In this document: piece by piece, positions 16,434-23,700 of the stretch
Layout of the letters: each line of letters begins with the position of its first letter
Numbering within the stretch: the first letter of the stretch is position 1
Assembly: GCF_026340465.1 (NCBI RefSeq)
Contig: NZ_JAPEPC010000004.1
Location: 1-55,241, forward strand
Length of the DNA stretch: 55,241 nucleotides
Direction of reading: 5' to 3'
Source: Streptomyces sp. NBC_01306
GTDB taxonomy: Bacteria; Actinomycetota; Actinomycetes; Streptomycetales; Streptomycetaceae
Notes under the pieces: generated by a model
What the model was told of the DNA's origin: nothing
What the model saw: only the letters and a program-made list of their open reading frames with translations
The model's database searches: none
Translations under genes and position numbers: made by a program

Positions 16434-16964
16434 TCAGGTCGCCCAGGTCGCGGGCGCACCGTCTTCGTCGGGGTTGGGGAGGCCGGCGGCGGTCGCCGGG
16501 GCGGCGGGGTGTCGCAGGGCGGTGATCGGGATGGCGCCGGGCTCGGTGCTGGGTGCCCAGACCATGCGCCAGGTGTCGTCCCACTCGCATCCGCAGCCGT
16601 GTTCGGGGTGCGGGTGCCGTAAGAAGGCGCCGTGGGTGTGGACGGCGCGCGGGATGCGGGGGATGAGGACCGCCGGGTCGTCGCCAGGGTAGAGGTGCAG
16701 GTTCCGCCAGCCGTGGGTCCGGGACATGTACGCGGCGGCGGCCTCGATGGCGTCGGCCCACCGCTGGTGCCCGAGGACCAGGAAGCCGACCGGGTAAAGG
16801 TCATCGTCGGCTCCGTCGATCCCGGCGACGAACAGGCCCTGGTGGGCGATGAACCCGTGGTCGGCCGCGCCGTCGGCGCAGGGCGTCCAGAGCTGTTCGG
16901 CGGGGTGCGTGGTGCCGTCGTCGCTCTCGCTGGTCTCGATCTCGTACAGGGCCGGGGTGGTCAT
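16434..16964 (-). CDS. Hypothetical protein (176 aa)
   Basis: The gene starts at ATG 16964, overlapping the stop of the upstream gene (ATGA). The protein is mixed alpha/beta, Trp- and His-rich (HGWRNLHLYPGDDPAVLIPRI, HTHGAFLRHPHPEHGCGCEWDD). The H/C-rich stretch near residues 110-130 could bind metal. It has no signal peptide. It is the last gene of a three-gene coupled unit (18168-16434), ending at a strong terminator. Family not recognised. Confidence 0.7.
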   Translation of the reverse strand: MTTPALYEIETSESDDGTTHPAEQLWTPCADGAADHGFIAHQGLFVAGIDGADDDLYPVGFLVLGHQRWADAIEAAAAYMSRTHGWRNLHLYPGDDPAVLIPRIPRAVHTHGAFLRHPHPEHGCGCEWDDTWRMVWAPSTEPGAIPITALRHPAAPATAAGLPNPDEDGAPATWAT

Positions 16965-17650
16965 GCGCTCACCCCCGCGACGGCGGCGTCCAGGAGCGCG
17001 ACGGCGTCGGCCTCGTACGGGTCGACGAACAGCTGATGGTCGCTGACGTCGAACGGCGCGTACCGCGCGGAGACGCGGAAGCCGGGCACCGCGGTGGTCT
17101 CCCGGCCCTCCAGCGTGGCGGTGAGCCGGTCGTAGTCCTGCTGAGCGTGCCGGGTCTGGGTGTACGGCCCGAGGCGCAGCAGGGTGTAGCCGTCGAGGCT
17201 GTCGTCGCGCTTGCGGGCCTCGATGTAGAGGGCGTAGTGCGCGAGCTCCATCCCGACGTCATCGGGCAGGGCGAGGTTCGCGGCGGCGTGGGTGAGCATC
17301 GCGTAGCCGGGCTGCCAGACACCGAGGATCGCGCTGGTGTCGCAGCGGAGCCAGCCGCGTTCGGTGTAGCCGAGCCGGCGGCCGTGGAGGTAGCCCGCGG
17401 CGTGCGGGGTGTCGGGGTGGACCAGGGCCACGGCGATCATCTCGGGGCCGTGGTCGTCGCCGGGCCGGGTGTGCGCGCGCTCCACGAACGGGCCGACCCG
17501 CACGGCGATGTCCTGGGAGCCGCCGGGCGTCCAGGGCTGCGGGTTGCGTACGGCGGTGAGCATCGCGCGGAACTGGTCGACGACGGCCTGGTCCTCGGGG
17601 GAGAGGGCGCCGGGGGCGGTCCCGCAGCGGCGGAAGGTGGGGCGCTTCAT
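16961..17650 (-). CDS. Hypothetical protein (229 aa)
   Basis: ATG 17650 overlaps the upstream stop, so the three genes are translationally coupled; the much longer open frame upstream is a shadow. The protein is soluble, with MIAVALVHPDTPHAAGYLHGRRLGY-type alpha/beta sequence, YALYIEARKRDDSLDGYTLLRLGPY in the middle and a DHQLFVDPYEADAVALLDAAV tail. I do not recognise the family and no active-site pattern is evident. Confidence 0.7.
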   Translation of the reverse strand: MKRPTFRRCGTAPGALSPEDQAVVDQFRAMLTAVRNPQPWTPGGSQDIAVRVGPFVERAHTRPGDDHGPEMIAVALVHPDTPHAAGYLHGRRLGYTERGWLRCDTSAILGVWQPGYAMLTHAAANLALPDDVGMELAHYALYIEARKRDDSLDGYTLLRLGPYTQTRHAQQDYDRLTATLEGRETTAVPGFRVSARYAPFDVSDHQLFVDPYEADAVALLDAAVAGVSA

Positions 17651-18168
17651 CGGGTGGGCTCCTGTTCGGGGGTGCGGTTGGCCGTCGACGGGGCGGGGCT
17701 CAGGTAGCGGGCGGCGGTGTTCACGAACTGGTCGTGCGCGACCTTCGCGGCCTCGCGGGCGGCGGTGAGGTCTTCGGTGGTGGCGTACGCGTCCCGGATC
17801 GCGTAGGTGAGCGTGATCATGCGGTCGGCGGCGGCGCGCACGGCCTGGTCCTCGAAGAGGACGCGCAGGGCGACCAGCGGGCGGGTGACCGCGCTGCGGG
17901 TCATGTGGCTCTCGCCGCGCAGGGTCTCGATCCGCTCGGAGCTGGCGCCCGTGAGGACGGCGTCGCCGCGCCTCCACATCGCCGTGCGGTGGTCGCTGGC
18001 GGCGCAGGCCAGCGCGGTGACGGCTTCCAGCCGGTCGCGGCGGATCGCCTCGCCGTGGCTGACGCGCACCGACCGTTCGGCGGCGCGCTCCGCGAAGCGA
18101 CCGCTGACGATCGCGCCCAGCAGGGTGGCGACGATGGTGAGTGCGGCGGTGATGAGGGTGGCTAACAC
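17647..18168 (-). CDS. Small membrane-anchored protein with a TTA second codon (173 aa)
   Basis: GTG 18168 is chosen because GAGAGG lies upstream and the first 24 residues (VLATLITAALTIVATLLGAIVSGR) form one membrane segment followed by a positive cytoplasmic region (RFAERAAERSVR). The rest is helical and coiled-coil-like. The second codon is TTA, decoded by bldA tRNA in Streptomyces, so the three-gene unit it heads may be developmentally controlled. Small single-span proteins of this type are frequent on Streptomyces mobile elements; function unknown. Confidence 0.7.
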   Translation of the reverse strand: MLATLITAALTIVATLLGAIVSGRFAERAAERSVRVSHGEAIRRDRLEAVTALACAASDHRTAMWRRGDAVLTGASSERIETLRGESHMTRSAVTRPLVALRVLFEDQAVRAAADRMITLTYAIRDAYATTEDLTAAREAAKVAHDQFVNTAARYLSPAPSTANRTPEQEPTR

Positions 18169-18208
18169 GCGGGGCCTCTCGGTGTGCTGATGGGTGGTGA
18201 GAACGGGG

Positions 18209-18248
18209 AAGCGCCGCACCCCGGCCTTCCGGTCGGGGTGCGGCGCTT
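18209..18248. terminator. Terminator after the NUDIX gene
   Basis: AAGCGCCGCACCCCG and CGGGGTGCGGCGCTT form a 15-bp stem, 21 bp downstream of the NUDIX stop on the minus strand. Confidence 0.85.
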
Positions 18249-18269
18249 CGGGGCTCGCTGCGGTGTGGC

Positions 18270-18683
18270 TCAGGAGGTCGTGGCCGCGCGGAGGATGTCG
18301 GCGTGGTCGAACGCAAGTCGTTCCGGCAGGGCGTCCAGGGGCCACCAGCGGGCGGTGCGGGCGTCGTCCCCGGCGGCGATGGGAGTGCCGGCGGGGACGA
18401 CGGCGAGGTAGGCGTCGGTGCTGTACCTGCCGCGCGGGTCGCGGCCCGGCTGGTCCCAGGTGCCGATCGTGCGCAGCTGGTCGGGGTCGACGCGGACTCC
18501 GGTCTCCTCCAGGAGTTCCCGGGCGGCCGCCATGCGGCTGGTCTCTCCTTCGTCCTGGTGGCCACCCGGCAAAGCCCAGGCGCCCTCGAACGGCGGCCAG
18601 TCGCGCTCGATCAGCAGGACGTTGCCGTCGGGAGTCAGGGCGACCACGTCGGCGGTGTAGCGGGTGGTCTCGGTCTCGGTCAT
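18270..18683 (-). CDS. NUDIX hydrolase (137 aa)
   Basis: The Nudix box is complete: GGHQDEGETSRM then AAARELLEETGV fits G-x5-E-x7-REUxEExGU (about residues 42-64), so metal-dependent pyrophosphohydrolase activity on a nucleoside-diphosphate-linked substrate is likely. Substrate unknown. ATG 18683 is preferred over the GTG two codons earlier because GAGAGG lies 5 bp upstream of it. It ends a leftward unit closed by the terminator at 18209. Cargo or housekeeping role on the plasmid is unclear. Confidence 0.92.
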   Translation of the reverse strand: MTETETTRYTADVVALTPDGNVLLIERDWPPFEGAWALPGGHQDEGETSRMAAARELLEETGVRVDPDQLRTIGTWDQPGRDPRGRYSTDAYLAVVPAGTPIAAGDDARTARWWPLDALPERLAFDHADILRAATTS

Positions 18684-18705
18684 GTGCACCTCTCGGTGAA
18701 GTGGA

Positions 18706-18885
18706 TCAGTGGGTGGTGGTGTCGGTGACCACGAGGAACTGGTCGGTGCGGAGGTCCATCACGACCTCCGCCTGCGTGCCCTGAGCGCGCTGGGCAGCGG
18801 CGTACGCTTCGGCCGGCCAGGAGCCGCGGGGGCCTCCAGCGGGGAAGCGCTCCAGGACGGTGCGGGAGGGCGCGACGGTGGCCAT
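18706..18885 (-). CDS. Small hypothetical protein (59 aa)
   Basis: A 59-aa gene whose ATG (18885) shares one base with the upstream stop (TGATG). The sequence starts MATVAPSRTVLERFPAGG and ends QFLVVTDTTTH, with AEAYAAAQRAQGTQAEVVMDL in the middle. The coupling, third-position GC and position between two coupled genes support it as real. It overlaps nothing else. Function unknown. Confidence 0.6.
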   Translation of the reverse strand: MATVAPSRTVLERFPAGGPRGSWPAEAYAAAQRAQGTQAEVVMDLRTDQFLVVTDTTTH

Positions 18886-19370
18886 CAGGCGTCACCGCCG
18901 TTCACGCGCTCGTCGATGTCGATGAGGGTGGCGATGGCGTCGGGGTTGTCGGCCAGGCCGACCCACCGGCCGCTCGCGGTGAAGACGGGGACCTGGTCGT
19001 GGTCTCCGTCGAAGATGACGACGTAGTCGGCGTACCTGTCGATGACCATGTCGCTCAGGACCGGGATGAGCGCGGTGTCCAGGACCTCCAGGCCGTCGAC
19101 GGTGAGGTGGGCGTCCTCGCCGGGCACCTGCGGCTGGACCAGGGTGCCGGTGACGCGCAGCAGGTCGCCGGGCTGTATCCCGGTGAGCAGCGCGTGGGTG
19201 ATCCGGGGGTCGCCGCTGGTGCAGGAGACGACCGTGTCGGGCGCGTCGTCGGCGAGGGTGTCGATGTCGGCGGGCCGGACGATCAGGTCGAAGGTGGCGG
19301 TGTCCGAGCGGCGGCCGGGGGTGGGGATGGCGTCGACCCAGCCGTCGACGGCGCAGTGCTTGGTGTCCAT
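18885..19370 (-). CDS. Hypothetical protein, possible OB-like fold (161 aa)
   Basis: A beta-rich acidic 161-aa protein. The segment LLTGIQPGDLLRVTGTLVQPQV, then HLTVDGLEVLD, resembles a five-strand OB-type barrel as found in single-strand-binding proteins, and FDGDHDQVPVFTASGRWVG follows. It overlaps both neighbours by one base (TGATG), so it is in a coupled chain 19579-18706. A nucleic-acid-binding role in transfer is a guess from the fold. Confidence 0.65.
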   Translation of the reverse strand: MDTKHCAVDGWVDAIPTPGRRSDTATFDLIVRPADIDTLADDAPDTVVSCTSGDPRITHALLTGIQPGDLLRVTGTLVQPQVPGEDAHLTVDGLEVLDTALIPVLSDMVIDRYADYVVIFDGDHDQVPVFTASGRWVGLADNPDAIATLIDIDERVNGGDA

Positions 19371-19579
19371 CAGTTGGCCTCCGCCAGGGTCTTGGTGGAG
19401 CGGGAGCGGGAGCGGGAGCGGGGGGTGCGCTGCGCGAGCACCAGGAGCTCGCAGTTGCGCTTCTGCTCAGCGGGCGTGAGCGGCCGGGCCTTCGCGGTGC
19501 CGTGGCGGTGCCAGAGCGGAGAGGCCGGCGGTTCGGGGTAGGCGAGCGTGTGGTCGACGTCGCGGTCGGTGCTGCTCAT
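19370..19579 (-). CDS. Small hypothetical protein with RS repeat (69 aa)
   Basis: A 69-aa protein with PLTPAEQKRNCELLVLAQRT and a basic RSRSRSRS run near its end; the run reflects a CGCTCC-type DNA repeat at 19396-19421. GGAGG lies 11 bp before ATG 19579. It heads the coupled chain of three small genes. It may be an RNA- or DNA-binding microprotein; function unknown. Confidence 0.6.
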   Translation of the reverse strand: MSSTDRDVDHTLAYPEPPASPLWHRHGTAKARPLTPAEQKRNCELLVLAQRTPRSRSRSRSTKTLAEAN

Positions 19580-19600
19580 GGGGACCTCCGGGGGGAGGGG

Positions 19601-19879
19601 TCAGGCGTGGGTGGCGCGCTTGGTGCTCTTGGACTGGGTGTCGGAGGCGAACCTGCCGAGGCGGGCCTCAACGGGGTTCGCGGCGATCCAGTCCTCAGCG
19701 CACGCCTTGTGGACGGGCTCCCCGGCGTGGGAGCGCATCGGCGTGGGCTTGTCGCACAGCACGCAGGGGCGGTCCTGCCAGCGGTCGTAGTGCTGGCTGT
19801 CGCGCCATTCGAGGAGCGCGCCGGGAGCCGGGACCAGGCCCGGCTCGAACGGCTTCTTCTTGTCTCCGGTGCGGGTCAC
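19601..19879 (-). CDS. Small zinc-ribbon-like protein (92 aa)
   Basis: The GTG at 19879 overlaps the stop of the ASCH gene (GTGA); the longer frame is a shadow. CVLCDKPTPMRSHAGEPVHKAC supplies CxxC plus HxxC ligands for one zinc. The C-terminus is basic (SDTQSKSTKRATHA). Such proteins often accompany plasmid DNA-processing genes. Part of the unit 20990-19601 with the GGDEF and ASCH genes. Confidence 0.7.
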   Translation of the reverse strand: MTRTGDKKKPFEPGLVPAPGALLEWRDSQHYDRWQDRPCVLCDKPTPMRSHAGEPVHKACAEDWIAANPVEARLGRFASDTQSKSTKRATHA

Positions 19880-20316
19880 GGCCGGAAGTCGGGCAGCTGC
19901 TGGAACACGCGCTCCAGCAGGTCCGGGGTCGGCTTCCACGGCACGACCTGCCCGCGCGCGGGGACGGGCAGGGGCAATTCCTGGACGTCGGCGAGCACCA
20001 GGTGCCAGGAGTCCGGGTGCGCCCACTGCGAGCAGAGTGGCGCTCCCTCGAGGTCCTGGTGGCAGTCGGTGATCCGGGCGACGCCGACGACCGCTCCGGT
20101 GACCAGCTGGCGGTCGCGGATCGTGCGGCCGATCAGCGGGACGCGCAGGGCGGGCCGGTCGACGGTCTGGCTCGTGTGCAGCAGCACCCAGCCGGTCCGC
20201 CACCGGGCGGGCCGGTTCTCCACCGTCTTGGCTCCGGCGAGGATGCAGGCCGCGTACGGCTGCCGGATGCTGATGCCGCGGATCCAGTCGCCCTCGGGCA
20301 GGGTCGCGATGCTCAT
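19876..20316 (-). CDS. ASCH-domain protein (146 aa)
   Basis: The N-terminal GISIRQPYAACILAGAKTVENR segment is the signature of ASCH/PUA-like domains, followed by GWVLLHTSQTVDR and GAVVGVARITDCHQD. ASCH proteins bind RNA or modified nucleotides; some hydrolyse N4-acetylcytidine. Here the substrate is unknown. ATG 20316 overlaps the GGDEF gene stop (ATGA), and its own stop overlaps the next start, so all three are coupled. Confidence 0.85.
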   Translation of the reverse strand: MSIATLPEGDWIRGISIRQPYAACILAGAKTVENRPARWRTGWVLLHTSQTVDRPALRVPLIGRTIRDRQLVTGAVVGVARITDCHQDLEGAPLCSQWAHPDSWHLVLADVQELPLPVPARGQVVPWKPTPDLLERVFQQLPDFRP

Positions 20317-20990
20317 GCGGCCCGCCCCCACACGCTGGTGCCCGGACGCCCGGCCCGGCGGCCGTTGATGGACGGCACGGTGACGTGCTGCGCCGTTGCG
20401 AAGGCCGCGCGGCCGGAGTGCTTGCCGTCGTAGAGGGCGGCATCGGCGGCCCTCTGGAGCACGGTCAGGTCGCGGGAGCCGACCGAGGCCGGGGCCGCGG
20501 CGCCGACCGAGGCGGCGACGTCGACGGTGCGGCCGTCGTCCAGGGTGACCGGGGTGTGCAGCATCCGGACCAACTGTGCGAGGCGCTGTTCGCGGCGGTC
20601 GGAGGGCAGCTCCAGGACCACGGCGAACTCATCGCCCCCGAGCCTGCCGACGGACGCGTGCGGGCCCGCCCAGGCGGTGAGCCGGGCTCCGATCGCGGCG
20701 AGGACCGTGTCCCCGGCCGCGTGGCCCATGCCGTCATTGATCTGCTTGAAGTGGTCGGCGTCGACCATGACCACGGTCACCTTGTCGCCGTGGCGGGCCA
20801 GGAGCCGGCGGGCGCGGGCGGTGTAGGCGTCGCGGCGCAGCAGGCCGGTCAGCGGGTCCTTCCGAGTGGCCGCGAGTTTGCGGTGCAGCGCCAGGGCGTG
20901 CACGGTCCAGCCGGTGAGCGGCAGGGCGGCGGTGGTGATCAGGAGGGTGCGCGGGCCGATCCGGCCCTGTACGCGCAGAACGGAGTCCAT
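20313..20990 (-). CDS. GGDEF-domain diguanylate cyclase (225 aa)
   Basis: One N-terminal membrane helix (GPRTLLITTAALPLTGWTVHALAL) is followed by a GGDEF domain: DPLTGLLRRDAY (45-56), VDADHFKQIND (76-86) and an intact GGDEF at 118-122. It should make cyclic di-GMP from two GTP. No RxxD inhibitory site precedes the GGDEF, so product inhibition is probably absent. In Streptomyces cyclic di-GMP controls development through BldD, so a plasmid-borne enzyme could affect host differentiation. The gene heads a coupled unit with the ASCH and zinc-ribbon genes. Confidence 0.92.
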   Translation of the reverse strand: MDSVLRVQGRIGPRTLLITTAALPLTGWTVHALALHRKLAATRKDPLTGLLRRDAYTARARRLLARHGDKVTVVMVDADHFKQINDGMGHAAGDTVLAAIGARLTAWAGPHASVGRLGGDEFAVVLELPSDRREQRLAQLVRMLHTPVTLDDGRTVDVAASVGAAAPASVGSRDLTVLQRAADAALYDGKHSGRAAFATAQHVTVPSINGRRAGRPGTSVWGRAA

Positions 20991-21080
20991 ACTGAGGATC
21001 TCCCTCTCGTCTCGTACGGGTTGGGTGGGCCCGGGGCAGCCGTCGAAGCCGCCAAGCAGAGCGGCTGTCCCGGGGCAGAG

Positions 21081-21386
21081 CTACATCTCGAAGGGCTTGG
21101 AGTTGAGCCAGCTGTACGGGCTCCTCCAGGGGCCGGCCGTCGCGGCGGGCCAGTCGAGCTCCCAGCCGGGCCGGTATCCGCAGGCGCACCAGCCGCCCGG
21201 ACCTCCGTGGGGAATCTCGCGTCCGGCTTCGGCGGCGGCGCGCGCCGCGTCGTAGACCTCGTGCGCGGCCTTCACGGCGGCGCTGCGGCTGTCCGCCCAG
21301 CCAGTGAAGACGTGCACGCCTTCCAGGCCGGGTGTCTCGGTGCTCCGTATAGGGACGTCGACCTCGTAGTACGGGGGCTGGGTCAT
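21081..21386 (-). CDS. Hypothetical protein (101 aa)
   Basis: The ATG at 21386 has GAGGAG at good distance; the upstream extension is not needed. The protein has a beta-strand start (YYEVDVPIRST), an alanine-rich helix (SRSAAVKAAHEVYDAARAAA) and a Trp/Gly-rich end with two cysteines (GGWCACGYRPGWELDWP). No family recognised. It lies between the P-loop kinase and GGDEF genes on the same strand. Confidence 0.65.
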   Translation of the reverse strand: MTQPPYYEVDVPIRSTETPGLEGVHVFTGWADSRSAAVKAAHEVYDAARAAAEAGREIPHGGPGGWCACGYRPGWELDWPAATAGPWRSPYSWLNSKPFEM

Positions 21387-21482
21387 GACGTCCATCTCCT
21401 CTCGTGATCGCGGCGGTTGAGGGACCACTGCGACCGCCCCGGTCCCGGCGGTGAGCCGGGGCCGGGGCAGCACGGAGGTCCG

Positions 21483-22451
21483 TCAGCCTCGGATCGCTTC
21501 GAGGGCCTGCTCTTCGAGGTCGGCGCGCCCGTCGGGGTCGTCGTCCTGGTCGTCCTGGTCGTCGTCGTTGTTCGGGCCGTGGACGGTGCAGACGATGTCC
21601 TCGTCGTCGTCCAGGTCGCCGTTCAGCGCGCGAAACAGGCAGGTGACGCTGTAGGCGGGCACCCAGGCGTAGCCGGTGCATTCGTCGTCGTCCGGGCACG
21701 GCACCATCACGTCGAACCCGACGTCGCCCTCGCCGTCCACGTCGGTGCGCAGGGCGAGGGTGAGGTACATCTGACCGAGGCGGATTTCCGCGACGCGGTC
21801 GCCGCCGGCGACGTTCGAGCCGGGCTTCCACCGCCACAGCGGCAGGATCTCCTCGCCGAAGGTCCGGCGTACGAGGTTCAGTTCGCCCAGGCCGTCGCTG
21901 CCGTCCAGTCCGAGGTCGGCTTGCCGCGTCCCGCTCAGGCGCTCCAGGAACGGCAGCAGCCGGTAGAGGCTGTCGGAGAAGACGACCTCGGGGAAGCCCT
22001 CCGCCTTGAGGGTCCGATGGGAGTCGACCATGTCCTGGCGCTGCTTGACGACTACGTCCTCCGGCACCGTGCGGTTGGCCGGCCTCGGGCCCTGCCGCTC
22101 GATGCAGACGCTGCCGGGCGTGGTGACCATGACCGCGATGGGGAGCATGTCGTGCCGCTTGGCGGCGGCGACCAGCGGCTCCCTGGCTGCTGCCGTGACG
22201 TTGGTCGCGTCGACGACGGTGAACAGCCGGCGGCGCATCCTCGCCTCCAGGAACAGGTGCAGGGCGGCGACCGCGTCGCCGGTCGCGTCCTGGTCGCCCG
22301 CGTCGTCGCTGACGACCTCGCGCAGCTCGTCCAGGGACAGGACCTGAGAGGCGGGCCAGGTGCGCGCGATCGTGGACTTCCCAGCGCCGGACGGGCCGAT
22401 GAGGACCACGAGGCTGTGCTCGGGCATCTCCGGGTAGATCAGCTCGGTCAT
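21483..22451 (-). CDS. P-loop kinase (AAA_33/polynucleotide-kinase type, 322 aa)
   Basis: The Walker A motif GPSGAGKST (19-27) opens a small kinase domain, followed by LSLDELREVVSDD, VDATNVTAAAREPLVAAAKRH and a lid region with arginines (IERQGPRPANRTVPEDVV). This is the layout of Pnkp-type kinases and chloramphenicol-kinase-like enzymes. The C-terminal 130 residues are acidic (DDDEDIVCTVHG, NNDDDQDDQDDDPDG). The phosphate acceptor is unknown; a nucleic-acid 5' end is possible given the transfer context. AAGGAG lies upstream of ATG 22451. Confidence 0.82.
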   Translation of the reverse strand: MTELIYPEMPEHSLVVLIGPSGAGKSTIARTWPASQVLSLDELREVVSDDAGDQDATGDAVAALHLFLEARMRRRLFTVVDATNVTAAAREPLVAAAKRHDMLPIAVMVTTPGSVCIERQGPRPANRTVPEDVVVKQRQDMVDSHRTLKAEGFPEVVFSDSLYRLLPFLERLSGTRQADLGLDGSDGLGELNLVRRTFGEEILPLWRWKPGSNVAGGDRVAEIRLGQMYLTLALRTDVDGEGDVGFDVMVPCPDDDECTGYAWVPAYSVTCLFRALNGDLDDDEDIVCTVHGPNNDDDQDDQDDDPDGRADLEEQALEAIRG

Positions 22452-22540
22452 GCGAGATCTCCTTGCGGGTGAGGGTGCCGGGCAGCCCGGATGAGGCGCT
22501 GCCCGGCGTGGGAGGTGAGCTGTACGGCGGCTTCGCGCAG
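22448..22540 (-). pseudogene. Duplicated C-terminal remnant of the 22715-23062 gene
   Basis: On the minus strand this stretch reads LREAAVQLTSHAGQRLIRAARHPHPQGDLA, closely matching the end of the gene at 22715-23062 (LHEAAALITDNAGQRLIWAARSLHPQGDI). It lacks a start. It looks like the tail of a second gene copy left behind by a tandem duplication that now surrounds the 55-aa gene. Confidence 0.7.
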
Positions 22541-22545
22541 CGCCG

Positions 22546-22713
22546 TCAGCGGACGATCATGTGGTTGGGGTGGCCGTTGTTCATGTGGTCCACGCACTGC
22601 GGGCAGTCCTGACGCGGGCCGAGCCCGGCGTGGGCCTCGCGGCTGGCGTACGCGTGGAACCAGCACTGCGTGCACTGCCCCCGGGGAGGATTCGTTGCCT
22701 TGGCGCTCGCCAT
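22546..22713 (-). CDS. Zinc-ribbon microprotein, pRL2-8-like (55 aa)
   Basis: A 55-aa gene. ATG 22713 follows a CAGGGAGAC ribosome site that lies in the end of the upstream gene. GQCTQCWFHAYASREAH and DCPQCVDHMNNGHPNHMIVR give two CxxC pairs for zinc. From memory it resembles the small pRL2-8 family of Streptomyces plasmids. A DNA- or RNA-binding role is plausible but unproven. Confidence 0.72.
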   Translation of the reverse strand: MASAKATNPPRGQCTQCWFHAYASREAHAGLGPRQDCPQCVDHMNNGHPNHMIVR

Positions 22714-22714
22714 C

Positions 22715-23062
22715 TCAGATGTCTCCCTGCGGGTGAAGGGAGCGGGCAGCCCAGATGAGGCGCTGGCCGGCGTTGTCGGTGATCAGGGCGGCGGCTTCGT
22801 GCAGTGGGCAGGAGGCGTCTCCGTCGCGGTCCGGCTCGATCTGCTCGGCACGGCGCGCGGCGGCGGTGAGCAGCTGCGCGACGGCCGCGATGAAGCCGCC
22901 GGGCGGGTCGGTGTCCTCGATGAGCTCGCGCAGGATCGCGGCGAGCTCCTCCTGGTCGACGTCGTCGGCGCTGAGGTCGTCCTCGATCTGCTGGAGGGCC
23001 AGCGAGGCGATCCCGACTGAGGCGCGAACGCGTTCCAGTCGCGTACGGGTCCGGCCGGTCAC
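22715..23062 (-). CDS. Hypothetical helical protein (115 aa)
   Basis: GTG 23062 overlaps the stop of the gene upstream (GTGA). The protein is helical and acidic (ALQQIEDDLSADDVDQEELAAILRELIED) and ends with CPLHEAAALITDNAGQRLIWAARSLHPQGDI, the segment that recurs as a remnant at 22448-22540. No catalytic motif seen. Confidence 0.7.
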   Translation of the reverse strand: MTGRTRTRLERVRASVGIASLALQQIEDDLSADDVDQEELAAILRELIEDTDPPGGFIAAVAQLLTAAARRAEQIEPDRDGDASCPLHEAAALITDNAGQRLIWAARSLHPQGDI

Positions 23063-23565
23063 CGGGTGGTGGCCTTGGTCGTGGCGATGAGCGCGGCGAC
23101 GGTCTCCCAGCCGTGGTGCCAGGAGTTGTCGAGGTGGAAGGCGCCGTTCATGCCGAAGTCGGCCAGCTTGTAGAAGTTGGTCTTGCCGGTCTTGTCGGCG
23201 AGCTTCTCCAGAACCCCGTGGCCGGGCACCCGGCGGTCCGCGATGTAGTGCGTGCCGAACGACAGGGCGAGCGCGGCCGCGGCTGCTCCGGGGTGGACCC
23301 GGATGCCCAGCGCGCGGGCTCCGAGTCCGGCGACGATCGCCTGCGTGGCCGTGTAGGTGAGGCAGTGGTGCAGGCACGCCTTGCGGCCGTCGGCGCTGCC
23401 GTGGGTGGTCTTCTCCTTGGTGGCCGGGTCCTCGTAGGTGACCGGGACGTCGTCGGAGGCGCCCTTTACGCGGGCGCAGAAGTCGTTCTGGACCCAGAAG
23501 TCGCCGATCGCGCTGGCGGCGCGGGTCAGTCCGAGCAGGGCGGCGAAGGCGGCGGGACGATGCAT
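23059..23565 (-). CDS. DUF3307-like membrane protein (168 aa)
   Basis: GDFWVQNDFCARVK near the N-terminus, HHCLTYTATQAIVAGL in the middle and ALALSFGTHYIADRRVPGHGV later reproduce the spaced DF-Q, H and HxxxD pattern of DUF3307-type membrane proteins. Two to three hydrophobic helices are apparent (AAFAALLGLTRAASAI, ATQAIVAGLGARALGI, AAAALALSFGTHYI). The conserved His and Asp could bind metal. Function unknown. The ATG at 23565 follows GGAG. Confidence 0.65.
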   Translation of the reverse strand: MHRPAAFAALLGLTRAASAIGDFWVQNDFCARVKGASDDVPVTYEDPATKEKTTHGSADGRKACLHHCLTYTATQAIVAGLGARALGIRVHPGAAAAALALSFGTHYIADRRVPGHGVLEKLADKTGKTNFYKLADFGMNGAFHLDNSWHHGWETVAALIATTKATTR

Positions 23566-23653
23566 GCTGGAGTTCTCCTGATCTCGACATGGGTGAAGGG
23601 GAGCGGGGCGGCCGGCCTCTTGCCGATGCTGCGGTCGCCCCGCGGAGGTGCTG

Positions 23654-23680
23654 TCGCCCCGGCCGGTTCGGCCGGGGCGA
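23654..23680. terminator. Terminator inside the transfer block
   Basis: TCGCCCCGGCC and GGCCGGGGCGA form a perfect 11-bp stem with loop GGTTC, 20 bp downstream of the 23701 stop on the minus strand. Confidence 0.8.
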
Positions 23681-23700
23681 TGGTCTGTGCGGTGTGGCGG

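Noticed and set aside
19396..19421. Short GGGAGC-type tandem repeat as a regulatory element
   Set aside because: It lies in coding sequence and gives the RSRSRS run of the 69-aa protein; simple slippage explains it.
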